Shown: piece after piece, positions 16,910 to 25,799 of the stretch | How the letters are laid out: each line of letters opens with the position of its first letter | Position numbering within the stretch: position 1 is the stretch's first letter | From: Altererythrobacter sp. B11 | GTDB lineage: Bacteria > Pseudomonadota > Alphaproteobacteria > Sphingomonadales > Sphingomonadaceae | Assembly: GCF_003569745.1 (NCBI RefSeq) | Contig: NZ_AP018498.1 | Location: 310,001 to 374,000, forward strand | Length of the DNA: 64,000 bases | Direction: 5' to 3' | The notes under the pieces: model-generated | Databases searched by the model: none | What the model was told of the DNA's origin: nothing | What the model saw: only the letters and a program-made list of their open reading frames with translations | Translations under genes and position numbers: made by a program

Positions 16910-19693
16910 ATGCGCCGCGCCAGCCTCTATGTGAAGGGTGTGAGCACGCTAAAGATTCCCAACCAGCGCGCGGTGGTCGATCGCCGCCGGCTCGCAGCCG
17001 CCATTGCCGATGCCGTGGCCGAGGACGGGGCGCAGAAGGCCCGCCCGCGCGTGCTGGAGCTGCTGCGCACCGCGCTCGCCGAAGGGCGTGATGAGCTGGC
17101 GCGCCGTCTGGCCGAGCGCCCCTCCGCCGGGCACGACGCGACGCATGGCTATGCCTTCCTGATCGACCAGTTGATCCGCGTGCTGCACGATCATGTGATC
17201 GAGCATGTCTATCCCAACGCCAACCGCAGCAGCGGCGAACGGCTCGCCCTGCTGGCGGTGGGCGGGTATGGCCGCGGCGAGATGGCGCCGCATTCGGATG
17301 TGGACATCGGCTTCATCACTCCGATCAAGACGCCCGCCTGGTGCGAGCAGGTGATCGAGGCGATGCTCTATTTCCTGTGGGATCTCGGCCTGCATGTGGG
17401 CCATTCCAGCCGGTCGCTGGACGAAATGGTGCGCATGGCGCGCAGCGACCTGACGATCCGCACCGCCCTGCTGGAAGGCCGCTTCCTGTGGGGCGACCAG
17501 GATCTGTATGACGAGGCCAGCCGCCGCTTCTGGAGCGAGGTGGTGCCCGGCTCCGAAGCGCAGTTCGTTGCAGAAAAGCTGGAAGAGCGCAACGCCCGGC
17601 ACAAGCGAATGGGCGACAGCCGCTATGTGGTCGAACCCAATGTGAAGGACGGCAAGGGCGGGCTGCGCGATCTGCAAACGCTCTACTGGATCGGCAAGTA
17701 TATCCACCGCGTGAAGAGCGCGGCCGAGCTGGTCGACGTGGGCCTGTTTACCCAGAAAGAATATCGCAGCTTCCGCCGCGCGGAAAACTTCCTGATGGCG
17801 GTGCGCTGCCATCTCCACACGCTGGCGAAACGGGCGGAGGACCGGCTGACCTTCGACGTACAGCGTGAAGTGGCCCGGCGGATGAACTTCGCCGACCGGC
17901 CGGGCAAGAGCTCGGTCGAGCGCTTCATGCAGTATTATTTTCTGCAGGCCCAGCACGTGGGCAATCTGACCGGCGTGTTCCTTGCCCACATCGACACGCA
18001 GATGGAGATGCGCAAGCGGACGCGCGGGCTGTTCCCGACGCGGCGCAAGCGCGCCCGCCGGCTCAAGGGCTATGCGGTCGAGGATGGACGCATCAGTGCT
18101 CCGAGTGACGACTGGTTCCGTGAAGATCCCGTCCGGCTGCTGGAAATCTTCAGGCTGGCCGAGGAACAGGGGCTGGAAGTCCACCCGGAAACGATGCGCA
18201 GCGCCCGCCGGGATGCGGAGCTGATCAAGGCCCCGATCCGCCGCGACAAGCGCGCCAATGCCCTGTTCATGGATGTGCTGACGGGTCGCAACGACCCCGA
18301 AACGGTACTGCGCTGGATGAACGAGGCGGGTGTATTCGGTCGCTTCGTGCCGGATTTCGGCAAGGTCAACGCGCAGATGCAGTATGACATGTACCACCAC
18401 TATACGGTGGACGAGCATACGATCCGCGCCATCGGCCTGCTCGCGCGGATCGAGCGCGGCGAACTCAACCAGGACCACCCGCTCGCGAGCGCCATTATCG
18501 CGCGGATCACCCACCGCAGGGTGCTCTATGTCGCCACCATGCTGCATGACATCGCCAAGGGGCGTGGGGGCGACCACTCGCTGCTCGGCGCGGAGCTGGC
18601 ACTCAAGCTGTGCCCGCGGCTGGGCCTCGACAAGGATGAGACGGAGCTGGTCAGCTGGCTGGTGCGCTGGCACCTGCTGATGAGTGCCACCGCCTTCAAG
18701 CGCGATCTCTCCGATCCGAAGACTATCGATGATTTCGTGGGCGAAGTGCATACGCTGGAACGACTGCGCCTGCTGACGCTGCTCACCATCGTCGATATCC
18801 GCGCAGTAGGCCCTGGCATCTGGAACAGCTGGAAACGGCAGCTTCTGGGTGAGCTCTACGAGCTGGCCGAGGAGCGGATGCGGCTGGGGAAGGCGACGCA
18901 CTACCGCGCCGAGCGTGTGGGCGCCAAGAAGGAGCGCGTGGCCGAAATCCTGGGCGAGAAGGCCGCCCTCATCGGCGAGCTGGAAGACCGCTTCGACGAT
19001 GCCTACTGGATTGCCGAGCCCGCGGACATCATCGCGCGCAACCTGCTGCACTATGACGCCGCCAAGCGGGTGAACGACAAACTCTCCATCTATGCCGAAT
19101 ATTATCCTGCACGCGGCGCCACGCTGGTGACCTTCGTGGGAGACGATCATCCTGGCCTGTTCTACCGCATCGCAGGGGCCATCCATCTCGCCGGCGGCAA
19201 TATCATCGACGCGCGCATCCATACCAATCGTCTGGGCAAGGCGGTGGACAATTTCCTGGTGCAGGATCCGCTCGGCAAGCCATTCAGCGAGGAGAGCCAG
19301 ATCGAGCGGCTGCAGACCGCGATGAAGGATGCGCTGGCCGACAAGATCGAGCTCGTCCCGCAGCTGGCCAAGCGCCCGCTGGCGCGGCCCCGCGCCGACG
19401 CCTTCACCGTGCGCCCGCAGGTGTTCTTCGACAATGATGCGTCGGAGCGTTTCACCGTGATCGAAGTCAACGCCACCGATCGCCCGGCATTGCTGAACCG
19501 GCTGGCGCGCGCGCTGTTCGAAGCACAGCTGATCATCAATTCCGCGCATATCACGCAATATGGCGAGCGGGCGGTGGACACGTTCTACGTCACCGATCTG
19601 CTGGGCCACAAGATTACCAGCAAGGAACGCCAGCGGAAGGTGGAAAAAGCGCTGCTGGCAGCCGCTGGCGAATCCGCAGCGGTTGCGGCATAG
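16910..19693 (+). CDS. glnD: Bifunctional uridylyltransferase/uridylyl-removing enzyme
   Basis: A protein of about 927 residues that uridylylates and deuridylylates PII proteins according to glutamine. Order: nucleotidyltransferase with GGYGRGEMAPHSDVDIGF (about 118-135), PII-uridylyltransferase helical domain (VEPNVKDGKGGLRDLQTLYW), HD domain with LHDIAKGRGGDHS (near 546), and two ACT domains (FVGDDHPGLFYRIAGAI near 740, VIEVNATDRPALLNRLARAL near 850). The start is uncertain: ATG at 16910 has no clear ribosome site, while in-frame GTGs at 16931 and 16940 are also possible. It is divergent from lgt and has no PII or glnA nearby. Confidence 0.95.
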   Translation: MRRASLYVKGVSTLKIPNQRAVVDRRRLAAAIADAVAEDGAQKARPRVLELLRTALAEGRDELARRLAERPSAGHDATHGYAFLIDQLIRVLHDHVIEHVYPNANRSSGERLALLAVGGYGRGEMAPHSDVDIGFITPIKTPAWCEQVIEAMLYFLWDLGLHVGHSSRSLDEMVRMARSDLTIRTALLEGRFLWGDQDLYDEASRRFWSEVVPGSEAQFVAEKLEERNARHKRMGDSRYVVEPNVKDGKGGLRDLQTLYWIGKYIHRVKSAAELVDVGLFTQKEYRSFRRAENFLMAVRCHLHTLAKRAEDRLTFDVQREVARRMNFADRPGKSSVERFMQYYFLQAQHVGNLTGVFLAHIDTQMEMRKRTRGLFPTRRKRARRLKGYAVEDGRISAPSDDWFREDPVRLLEIFRLAEEQGLEVHPETMRSARRDAELIKAPIRRDKRANALFMDVLTGRNDPETVLRWMNEAGVFGRFVPDFGKVNAQMQYDMYHHYTVDEHTIRAIGLLARIERGELNQDHPLASAIIARITHRRVLYVATMLHDIAKGRGGDHSLLGAELALKLCPRLGLDKDETELVSWLVRWHLLMSATAFKRDLSDPKTIDDFVGEVHTLERLRLLTLLTIVDIRAVGPGIWNSWKRQLLGELYELAEERMRLGKATHYRAERVGAKKERVAEILGEKAALIGELEDRFDDAYWIAEPADIIARNLLHYDAAKRVNDKLSIYAEYYPARGATLVTFVGDDHPGLFYRIAGAIHLAGGNIIDARIHTNRLGKAVDNFLVQDPLGKPFSEESQIERLQTAMKDALADKIELVPQLAKRPLARPRADAFTVRPQVFFDNDASERFTVIEVNATDRPALLNRLARALFEAQLIINSAHITQYGERAVDTFYVTDLLGHKITSKERQRKVEKALLAAAGESAAVAA

Positions 19694-19865
19694 AGCGGAT
19701 CAGCGGCGATCCCGATCGCTGGAGGACAGGCGCTGCTCGGCCGGCCGGAGATTGCGCACCACCTGTCGCTTCGCGGACTGAAACCGAGCTTAGTTAACAT
19801 AGCAGACAGGAAAGCCCACCGATCCACGGCAGGCGCATCAGCGTGGGGCAGGACGAATCAAATAT

Positions 19866-20912
19866 ATGTCTTTCATGAATTTTTTGCCGTTTCGCGCGGC
19901 TGACCTGGCGATCGACCTCGGCACGGCGAATACCGTCGTGTTCCTGAAGGGGCACGGCATCGTGCTGGCGGAACCATCGGTGGTGACGCTTGAGACGATC
20001 GGCGGCATCAAGCAGGTCCGCGCCGTAGGCGACGATGCCAAGCTGATGCTGGGCAAGACGCCCGACAATGTCGAGACGATCCGCCCGCTGCGCAATGGCG
20101 TGATCGCCGATCTCGAAATCGCCGAGCAGATGATCAAGCACTTCATTGCCAAGGCGAAGTCCAACGCCGGCGTGCGTCTTCGCGGCAGCCCGGAGATCGT
20201 GCTCTGCGTGCCCTCCGGCTCGACCGTGGTGGAGCGGCGCGCCATCCGCGATGCCGCAAGCAATGCCGGCGCGCGCAAGGTGTGGCTGATCGACGAGCCG
20301 ATGGCCGCCGCCATCGGTGCGGATCTGCCGGTCACACGCCCGATCGGCTCGATGGTCGTGGATATCGGCGGCGGCTCGACCGAGGTGGGCGTGCTCTCCG
20401 TGGGCGGCTTGGCCGTCACCCTCTCCATTCGCATCGGCGGCGATCACATGGACGAGGCGATCGCTGCCCATGTCCGCCGGGCGCATAATCTGGTGATCGG
20501 CGAAGCCACCTCCGAACGGGTGAAGATGGACATCGGCGCCGCCACCGTGGCCGACGGTCCCGATCCGGTCGACGCGCGCATCCGCGGGCGCGACGTGGTG
20601 CGCGGGGTGCCGACCGAAAAGATCATCACCCAGGCCGAGATCGTCGATGCGCTGTCCGAAACCGTGGGGCAGATCGTGGGTGCGGTGCGCGGCGCGCTGG
20701 AAGCCACTCCGCCCGAAATCGCCGCCGACATCATCGAAGGCGGCATTGTCATGACCGGCGGCGGCTGCCTGCTGCAGGGTCTGGACACGGTGCTGACCGA
20801 GGCTACCGGCCTGCCGGTCGTGCGGGCGGAGGATCCGCTCTATTGCGTGGCTCGCGGTGCCGGCCGTGCGCTGGAGGATCTGGAATATCGTGCGGTGCTG
20901 CACCCCGTCTGA
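19866..20912 (+). CDS. MreB-like actin homolog, orphan locus
   Basis: A 348-residue actin-fold ATPase of the MreB family, which forms cell-shape filaments at the inner membrane. Phosphate loop 1 is AIDLGTANTVVFLKGHGIVL, the connect/phosphate 2 region MVVDIGGGSTEVGVLSVGGL, and the adenosine loop GGIVMTGGGCLLQGLD; LEATPPEIAADI is also conserved. It differs from canonical alphaproteobacterial MreB in several places (VRRAHNLVIGEATSERVKMD) and is not followed by mreC, mreD, pbp2 or rodA. It may therefore be a second MreB copy rather than the one in the main cell-shape operon. The start is the first of two close ATGs (19866, 19875). Confidence 0.85.
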   Translation: MSFMNFLPFRAADLAIDLGTANTVVFLKGHGIVLAEPSVVTLETIGGIKQVRAVGDDAKLMLGKTPDNVETIRPLRNGVIADLEIAEQMIKHFIAKAKSNAGVRLRGSPEIVLCVPSGSTVVERRAIRDAASNAGARKVWLIDEPMAAAIGADLPVTRPIGSMVVDIGGGSTEVGVLSVGGLAVTLSIRIGGDHMDEAIAAHVRRAHNLVIGEATSERVKMDIGAATVADGPDPVDARIRGRDVVRGVPTEKIITQAEIVDALSETVGQIVGAVRGALEATPPEIAADIIEGGIVMTGGGCLLQGLDTVLTEATGLPVVRAEDPLYCVARGAGRALEDLEYRAVLHPV

Positions 20913-20943
20913 GCGGGGCAGCGCCAGGCCGACACGCGGCGGA

Positions 20944-21309
20944 TCAGAAGCGCGGCGCGCCCGTGGCGCGCTGACGCGGCAGCAGCCGGCCGAAGCGGTC
21001 ATAGAGCAGATGCGCGTCGCCATCGCTCTCGGGGCGGAAGCCCATCTTGCGCACGATCGCCTCATGCAGCGGTTCAAGGAAGGCCACGCCGCCGATCTGG
21101 CGTCGCATCCAGACCATCCGACCGGAGACATCCGCCCAGGGGGTGAAATGCAGCAGGATGCGATCGCCGGGGATGATCTCGTTCTCCCCCACATCCACCA
21201 TGCAGCCGCTAGTGGACAGATCGGTCACGCTGACGCGGCACAGGCGCTCCTTGATGACCGCGTCGATTTCGACATCGACCACGACGCGTCTGGCCAAGCG
21301 TTCATCCAT
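20944..21309 (-). CDS. PilZ domain protein, likely c-di-GMP receptor
   Basis: A small PilZ protein of 121 residues. The c-di-GMP-binding signature is present as an N-terminal Arg cluster (DERLARRVVVDVEI) and DLSTSGCMVD, matching the RxxxR and D/NxSxxG pattern. The rest reads as the PilZ beta barrel (ILLHFTPWADVSGRMVWMRR, GGVAFLEPLH). The ATG at 21307-21309 places the Arg motif at the very start, as in single-domain PilZ proteins; a longer frame starting with ATG at 21438 is possible but has no ribosome site. It is convergent with the mreB-like gene. A diguanylate cyclase is encoded at 33603. Confidence 0.8.
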   Translation of the reverse strand: MDERLARRVVVDVEIDAVIKERLCRVSVTDLSTSGCMVDVGENEIIPGDRILLHFTPWADVSGRMVWMRRQIGGVAFLEPLHEAIVRKMGFRPESDGDAHLLYDRFGRLLPRQRATGAPRF

Positions 21310-21465
21310 TGCCCGATCCCCCGATCGTTGCTGCCGCACAAGCGCGGCCTCCTGCGGATAAACCCGCGTGTGGAAGGGATTTTGTATCGATAGTATTGAT
21401 AGCACCGGGTGAAGATCAGTGCTTAACGGGCGCTTCATCAATTCGCCCGCGCGCGCTCCTGCCGG

Positions 21466-22056
21466 TTAATCGCTCACGATCGACGCGATGTCGTTATCAC
21501 GCCAGGGTTCGGGCAGGCTCGATTGAGGGCAGTGCTTCACGGTCTGCTCGCCGCCATCGCCGATGATCGTGAAGCGCGTTTCACTATCAACGCGGTAGGT
21601 CGAAATGTTGGTATATACATGCTCCTCTGTTCCCCAGGCTTCACCGCCCTCGGAACAGCTTTCGCTGACGCGATAGCGATCCGGCCCCGTCTTTTCGATG
21701 CGAGTGAAATCGCACGGCACGCGGGAGGTATTGAGGCCCCCCTTGCGGAGCAGCATCAGCGTGGCGTTGGAAGCATTGCCGCAGCTTGTATCGTCGGCGA
21801 TATAGAAGCCGAGCTTGAGCGGCAGGCTGGCTTTTGCGCCTTCGGCGTGCGGCGCTGCTTCTCCGCTCGCCTGCCCCGGCGCCTCCGCAGGAACGGCAGG
21901 GGCTGACGAGGGCTCCTCGGCATCGTCGTCCGCTACAGTCCCGGGATCGGCGGCCGAGCCGGCCTCAGCCACTGCTGAGACGCCGCTTTCCTCCGCATCG
22001 GCGCCGCCACAGGCTGCCAGAACGCCGCACAAAGCCATCACGATCGTTTTCCGCAC
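21466..22056 (-). CDS. Predicted lipoprotein, hypothetical
   Basis: A 196-residue protein starting with a short lipoprotein signal, VRKTIVMALCGVLAAC in coding order, where the lipobox LAAC fits Lgt and Lsp processing. About 60 residues of Ala/Glu/Pro-rich linker precede a folded domain with four Cys (TSCGNASNA, RVPCDF, ESCSEGG, VKHCPQS), so two disulfides are likely. The GTG at 22054-22056 is chosen because the next ATG (22038) would leave the signal without its basic end. A GTG two codons earlier is also possible. The C-terminal part reads EEHVYTNISTYRVDSETRF and I do not recognise the fold. Confidence 0.75.
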   Translation of the reverse strand: MRKTIVMALCGVLAACGGADAEESGVSAVAEAGSAADPGTVADDDAEEPSSAPAVPAEAPGQASGEAAPHAEGAKASLPLKLGFYIADDTSCGNASNATLMLLRKGGLNTSRVPCDFTRIEKTGPDRYRVSESCSEGGEAWGTEEHVYTNISTYRVDSETRFTIIGDGGEQTVKHCPQSSLPEPWRDNDIASIVSD

Positions 22057-22142
22057 AGGCACCCCCCGCCAGCGAGAATCCGCTAGAGAAGATTCCATCG
22101 CTCGGTCCCGCTGTAAAGCGTTAACCTTCGTGAGCGACGGAA

Positions 22143-22805
22143 TCAGCCGCGATCGCCGAACAGCGCCGTGCCCACGCGCACATGGGTGGCGCCCAGCATG
22201 ATCGCAGTCTCGTAATCCCCGCTCATGCCCATGCTGCGGCCCGCCAGCCCGTGATCCCCCGCGAGCTTGTCCAGAAGGGCGAAGAACGGCGCCGGCTCCA
22301 CGTCCAGCGGCGGCACGCACATCAGCCCCGCAAGCGGCAGATCGGCGGCGCGCGCCTGATCCAGCAGCGCGGGCAGTTCCGCGATGGCGCAGCCGCCCTT
22401 CTGCTCTTCCGCGCCGATGTTCACCTGCACGAACAGCGGAACGCGCCGACCGGCCTTGTCCATGGCCTTCGCCAGTGCCTTGACCAGGCTGGGCCGGTCG
22501 AGCGAATGGATGGCATCGAATAGCGCCACTGCCTCTTCCGCCTTGTTCGATTGCAGCTGGCCCACAAGATGCAGCGCCACATCCGGGAAGGATTCGCGCA
22601 ACTGCGGCCACTTGCCCTGCGCCTCCTGAACCCGGTTTTCGCCAAAGACGCGTTGCCCCGCTTCCAGCAGCGGGAGGATTTCAGGTGCATCATGCGTCTT
22701 GCTGACAGCGATCAGTTCCACGTCCCGTCGTGGCCGCCCGGCGATCCCGCAGGCATGCAGGATGCGACTTTCCACTTGGGCGAGACGATGGGCTGCGCTT
22801 TCCAT
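22143..22805 (-). CDS. yggS: YggS/PLPBP-family pyridoxal-phosphate homeostasis protein
   Basis: A 220-residue member of the YggS (PLPBP) family, a PLP-carrying TIM-barrel protein that keeps vitamin B6 and amino-acid pools balanced. Evidence: LIAVSKTHDAPEI with the PLP-binding Lys, VFGENRVQEAQGKW, LHLVGQLQSNKAEEAV, VNIGAEEQKGGC, GLMCVPPL, and SMGMSGDYETAIMLGATHVRVGTALFG at the phosphate site. All hallmark segments are intact. It diverges from the ThiE-like gene with only 22 bp between start codons, so at least one promoter must overlap coding sequence. Confidence 0.95.
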   Translation of the reverse strand: MESAAHRLAQVESRILHACGIAGRPRRDVELIAVSKTHDAPEILPLLEAGQRVFGENRVQEAQGKWPQLRESFPDVALHLVGQLQSNKAEEAVALFDAIHSLDRPSLVKALAKAMDKAGRRVPLFVQVNIGAEEQKGGCAIAELPALLDQARAADLPLAGLMCVPPLDVEPAPFFALLDKLAGDHGLAGRSMGMSGDYETAIMLGATHVRVGTALFGDRG

Positions 22806-22827
22806 GGGCGCGGCCTATAGCAAGGTC

Positions 22828-23472
22828 ATGCCCCCGCACCAGACCCTGCCGGATCGCTGGCTGCTGTCCGACGCGCGCAACGATGCCGCGCTCGAACGCG
22901 CTCTGTCGCGCCTGCCGCGCGGCTCGGGCTTCATCTATCGCCACTATCACCTACCGGACGAGCAGCGCTTCGCCCGCTTCCGCGTTCTGGCGCGCCTTGC
23001 CCGCGCGCGCGGACACTGCGTGATCCTGGCGGACAGTGCGCTGACGGCGAAGGAATGGCGCGCCGATGGCTATTACGGCGCGCCCCGTGCGCTGCTGCCG
23101 CGCCGCAGCGGCCTGCTGACGCTGGCGACGGTGCATAATCTGCGCGAGATCGCCCTTGCCAACCGCCTCGGGGCTGCGGCGGTGCTGCTCTCGCCCGCCT
23201 TCGCCACCCGCTCGCATCCGGGCGCCAGCACGCTCGGCCCAATGCGCTTTCATCGCCTGGCCGCCCGGTCGAACGTGCCGGTGATCGCACTGGGGGGCAT
23301 GGACCAGCAGGCGGCTCGTCGCCTTCGCCACCCCCGCTGGGCGGCGATCGACGGGCTTTCGGGGCGCCGGCGGATCGGTGCCACCGAGGCGGCAATTCTT
23401 GACGGCGAGTCCGCCGGAGGCGATGATGCGCATCGCGAACACAGGGAGTACACATGGCAAGCCGCGCGATAG
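22828..23472 (+). CDS. Thiamine-phosphate synthase-like (ThiE/TenI family) protein
   Basis: A 214-residue TIM-barrel protein resembling ThiE/TenI. Supporting segments are GSGFIYRHYHLPDEQR, HCVILADSALTAKEWRADGYYG, LATVHNLREIALANRLGAAA, LLSPAFATRSHPGASTLGPM and VPVIALGGMDQQAARRL; the SPAFAT..HPG..LG stretch parallels the family's phosphate-binding part (VFxTxTKxxxxPxG). It lacks the strict ThiE T-K-x(4)-P-x-G form, so thiamine synthase activity is uncertain and TenI-like roles are possible. The ATG at 22828 is preceded by CAAGGT. Its 3' end overlaps ftsK by 19 bp. Confidence 0.75.
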   Translation: MPPHQTLPDRWLLSDARNDAALERALSRLPRGSGFIYRHYHLPDEQRFARFRVLARLARARGHCVILADSALTAKEWRADGYYGAPRALLPRRSGLLTLATVHNLREIALANRLGAAAVLLSPAFATRSHPGASTLGPMRFHRLAARSNVPVIALGGMDQQAARRLRHPRWAAIDGLSGRRRIGATEAAILDGESAGGDDAHREHREYTWQAAR

Positions 23473-25799
23473 CCCGATCGCAGCCGACGGATTGGCGCGC
23501 CGCCTTCCGCCGCTCGCTGGCGCGCGCCATGCAGCTGGCCGGCGGCGCGCTGCTGTTCGCCGGGATGATCTTCCTCGCCGTATCGCTGATCACCTACACG
23601 CAGACGGACCCCTCCCCCTCCACCGCCGCCGGGGGCGAGATCGGCAATTGGATGGGTCGCCCCGGCGCCTGGCTGGCGGACCGGGCGCTGGTAAGCTTTG
23701 GCCTCGTCTCCGCGCTGTTCCTGCCGCTGCTCTATGCCTTCGCCAGCAAGCTGTGGCGGGACGCGGCGGAAGAAGAAAGCCTGGACGGGGATCGCTGGTG
23801 GCGCACGGTGGCCCTGCTGCTGATCGCCATGGCGCTGCTGTCCACGGTGCTATCGCTCGCCACCGATCCGCATGAATGGCACCTGCCCGCGTCTGCCGGC
23901 GGGATGGCCGGCCTGCTGGGCGAAGGGGCCGTGCATGCACTGGCCGGCCTGCTGCCAGAGGCGGCGCAGTTCTGGGCCACGCTGGGGGCAGCGGTACTAT
24001 GCCTGCTTGGCGGCGCGGCGTTGGCCGGGCGGGTCTTCACGCTCGACTGGGCGCGGCTGCTGACCTTACCCGCAGCCTTGCGCCGGGCATCCACACGGCC
24101 GGACCGCGAAGCCGTGACCGCCCGGCCTCGCCGTCAGGCACCGCCGCCTGAGGATGCCGTCGATGAGATGGACGACGGGCCGGCGGCGGAGGATCGGCCT
24201 CCACGCCGACCAACGGAGATCAGCGATCCTTCGCGCCCGCCACGCCCGGCGCAGCCCGCCAATGCGCGGCAGAAGGATCTGTTCGCCGATTTCGAGTTGC
24301 CGAGCCTCGACCTTCTCACCGATCCCCCGGTCGAAACCGCACCGAAGCTCGACAAGCTGGCGCTGGAGCGCAACGCGCGCCTGCTCGAAAACGTGCTCGA
24401 CGATTTCAACGTGAAGGGCGAGATCACGGCCGTGCGCACCGGCCCGGTGGTCACGATGTACGAGCTGGAACCGGCGCCCGGCATCAAGGCCAGCCGCGTG
24501 ATCGGCCTGGCGGAAGACATCGCCCGCAACATGAGCGCGATCAGCGCCCGCGTCTCGCCCATTCCCGGGCGCACGGTGATGGGCATCGAACTGCCGAACA
24601 AGGACCGGCAGATGGTCAGCTTCAAGGAGCTGGCGGCCTGTGCCGATTTCGTCGATCACAAGGGTGGCCTGCCGATCATCCTGGGCAAGGACATCGCGGG
24701 CGAACCGGTCGTGGCCGATCTCGCCGCCATGCCGCATCTGCTGGTGGCGGGCACCACCGGATCGGGCAAATCCGTGGGCCTCAACACGATCCTGCTGTCG
24801 CTGCTCTACCGCTTCACGCCCGCCGAATGCCGGCTGATCCTGGTCGATCCCAAGGTGCTGGAGCTCAAGAGCTACGACGATATTCCCCACCTGCTCTCCC
24901 CCGTGGTCACCGAGCCGCACAAGTCGGTGCGGGCGCTGAAATGGGCGGTGGAGGAGATGGAGCGGCGCTATCGCATGATGAGCGACATCGGTGCCCGCAA
25001 CATCAACGGCTTCAACGAGCGCATTCGCGCCGCCGCCGCCAAGGGGAAGCCGCTGGGCCGCCGCGTACAGACCGGCTTCGATCCGGAGACGGGCGAGGAA
25101 CTGATCGAGGAAGAGCAGCTCGATTATCAGGTGCTGCCGCTGATCGTGCTGATCGTGGACGAGCTGGCGGACCTGATGGTTACCGTGGGCAAGGAGATCG
25201 AAGTCCTGATCCAGCGGCTCAGCCAGAAGAGCCGCGCGGCCGGCATTCACCTGATCATGGCGACGCAGCGCCCCTCCGTCGACGTCATCACCGGCGTCAT
25301 TAAGGCGAACCTGCCTACCCGCGTCAGCTTCCACGTCACCAGCCGCATCGACAGCCGCACCATCCTGGGCGAGCAGGGGGCCGAGCAGCTGCTGGGCAAG
25401 GGCGACATGCTCTACAAGCCTTCCAGCGGGCCACTGAAGCGCGTGCATGGTCCGTTCGTTTCCGACGAGGAGGTGGAATCGGTCGCCAATCACTGGCGTG
25501 CGCAGGGCGAACCTGCCTACATCGATTCGGTCACCGAAGAACCGGAAGATGGCGGCTTCAATTTCGAGGACGACTTTACCGCTTCAGACAATCCGGAAGA
25601 GCGGAAATATCGCCAGGCGTGCCAGGTGGTGTTCGAAAACCAGAAGGCTTCGGGCAGCTGGCTGCAGCGCCAAATGGGCGTTGGCTACAACACCGCCGCC
25701 AAATGGATCGAGCGGATGGAAGGGGATGGGCTGGTGGGCCCCGCCAACCATGTCGGCCGGCGCGAAATCTATCGCGACCGGGACGGCAACCCGCTTTAG
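23454..25799 (+). CDS. ftsK: DNA translocase FtsK
   Basis: A 781-residue septal DNA translocase that pumps chromosome termini and activates XerCD recombination. About four N-terminal membrane segments (first LAGGALLFAGMIFLAVSLIT) are followed by a short linker rich in Pro and Arg (about 200-280), much shorter than in E. coli. The motor has Walker A LVAGTTGSGKSVGLNT (about 429-444), Walker B LPLIVLIVDELADLM and MATQRPSVDVITG. The C-terminal gamma winged helix (RQACQVVFENQKASGSWLQ, VGYNTAAKWIERMEGDGLVG) is intact and should read KOPS. GGGAG precedes the ATG. The stop overlaps the convergent gene by 4 bp. Confidence 0.97.
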   Translation: MASRAIARSQPTDWRAAFRRSLARAMQLAGGALLFAGMIFLAVSLITYTQTDPSPSTAAGGEIGNWMGRPGAWLADRALVSFGLVSALFLPLLYAFASKLWRDAAEEESLDGDRWWRTVALLLIAMALLSTVLSLATDPHEWHLPASAGGMAGLLGEGAVHALAGLLPEAAQFWATLGAAVLCLLGGAALAGRVFTLDWARLLTLPAALRRASTRPDREAVTARPRRQAPPPEDAVDEMDDGPAAEDRPPRRPTEISDPSRPPRPAQPANARQKDLFADFELPSLDLLTDPPVETAPKLDKLALERNARLLENVLDDFNVKGEITAVRTGPVVTMYELEPAPGIKASRVIGLAEDIARNMSAISARVSPIPGRTVMGIELPNKDRQMVSFKELAACADFVDHKGGLPIILGKDIAGEPVVADLAAMPHLLVAGTTGSGKSVGLNTILLSLLYRFTPAECRLILVDPKVLELKSYDDIPHLLSPVVTEPHKSVRALKWAVEEMERRYRMMSDIGARNINGFNERIRAAAAKGKPLGRRVQTGFDPETGEELIEEEQLDYQVLPLIVLIVDELADLMVTVGKEIEVLIQRLSQKSRAAGIHLIMATQRPSVDVITGVIKANLPTRVSFHVTSRIDSRTILGEQGAEQLLGKGDMLYKPSSGPLKRVHGPFVSDEEVESVANHWRAQGEPAYIDSVTEEPEDGGFNFEDDFTASDNPEERKYRQACQVVFENQKASGSWLQRQMGVGYNTAAKWIERMEGDGLVGPANHVGRREIYRDRDGNPL

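Noticed and set aside
16949-19609. Long reverse frame across glnD
   Set aside because: Antisense shadow of glnD with no recognisable domain or ribosome site.
19694-19865. tRNA or small gene between glnD and the mreB-like gene
   Set aside because: No tRNA acceptor or T-loop pattern and no convincing short frame.
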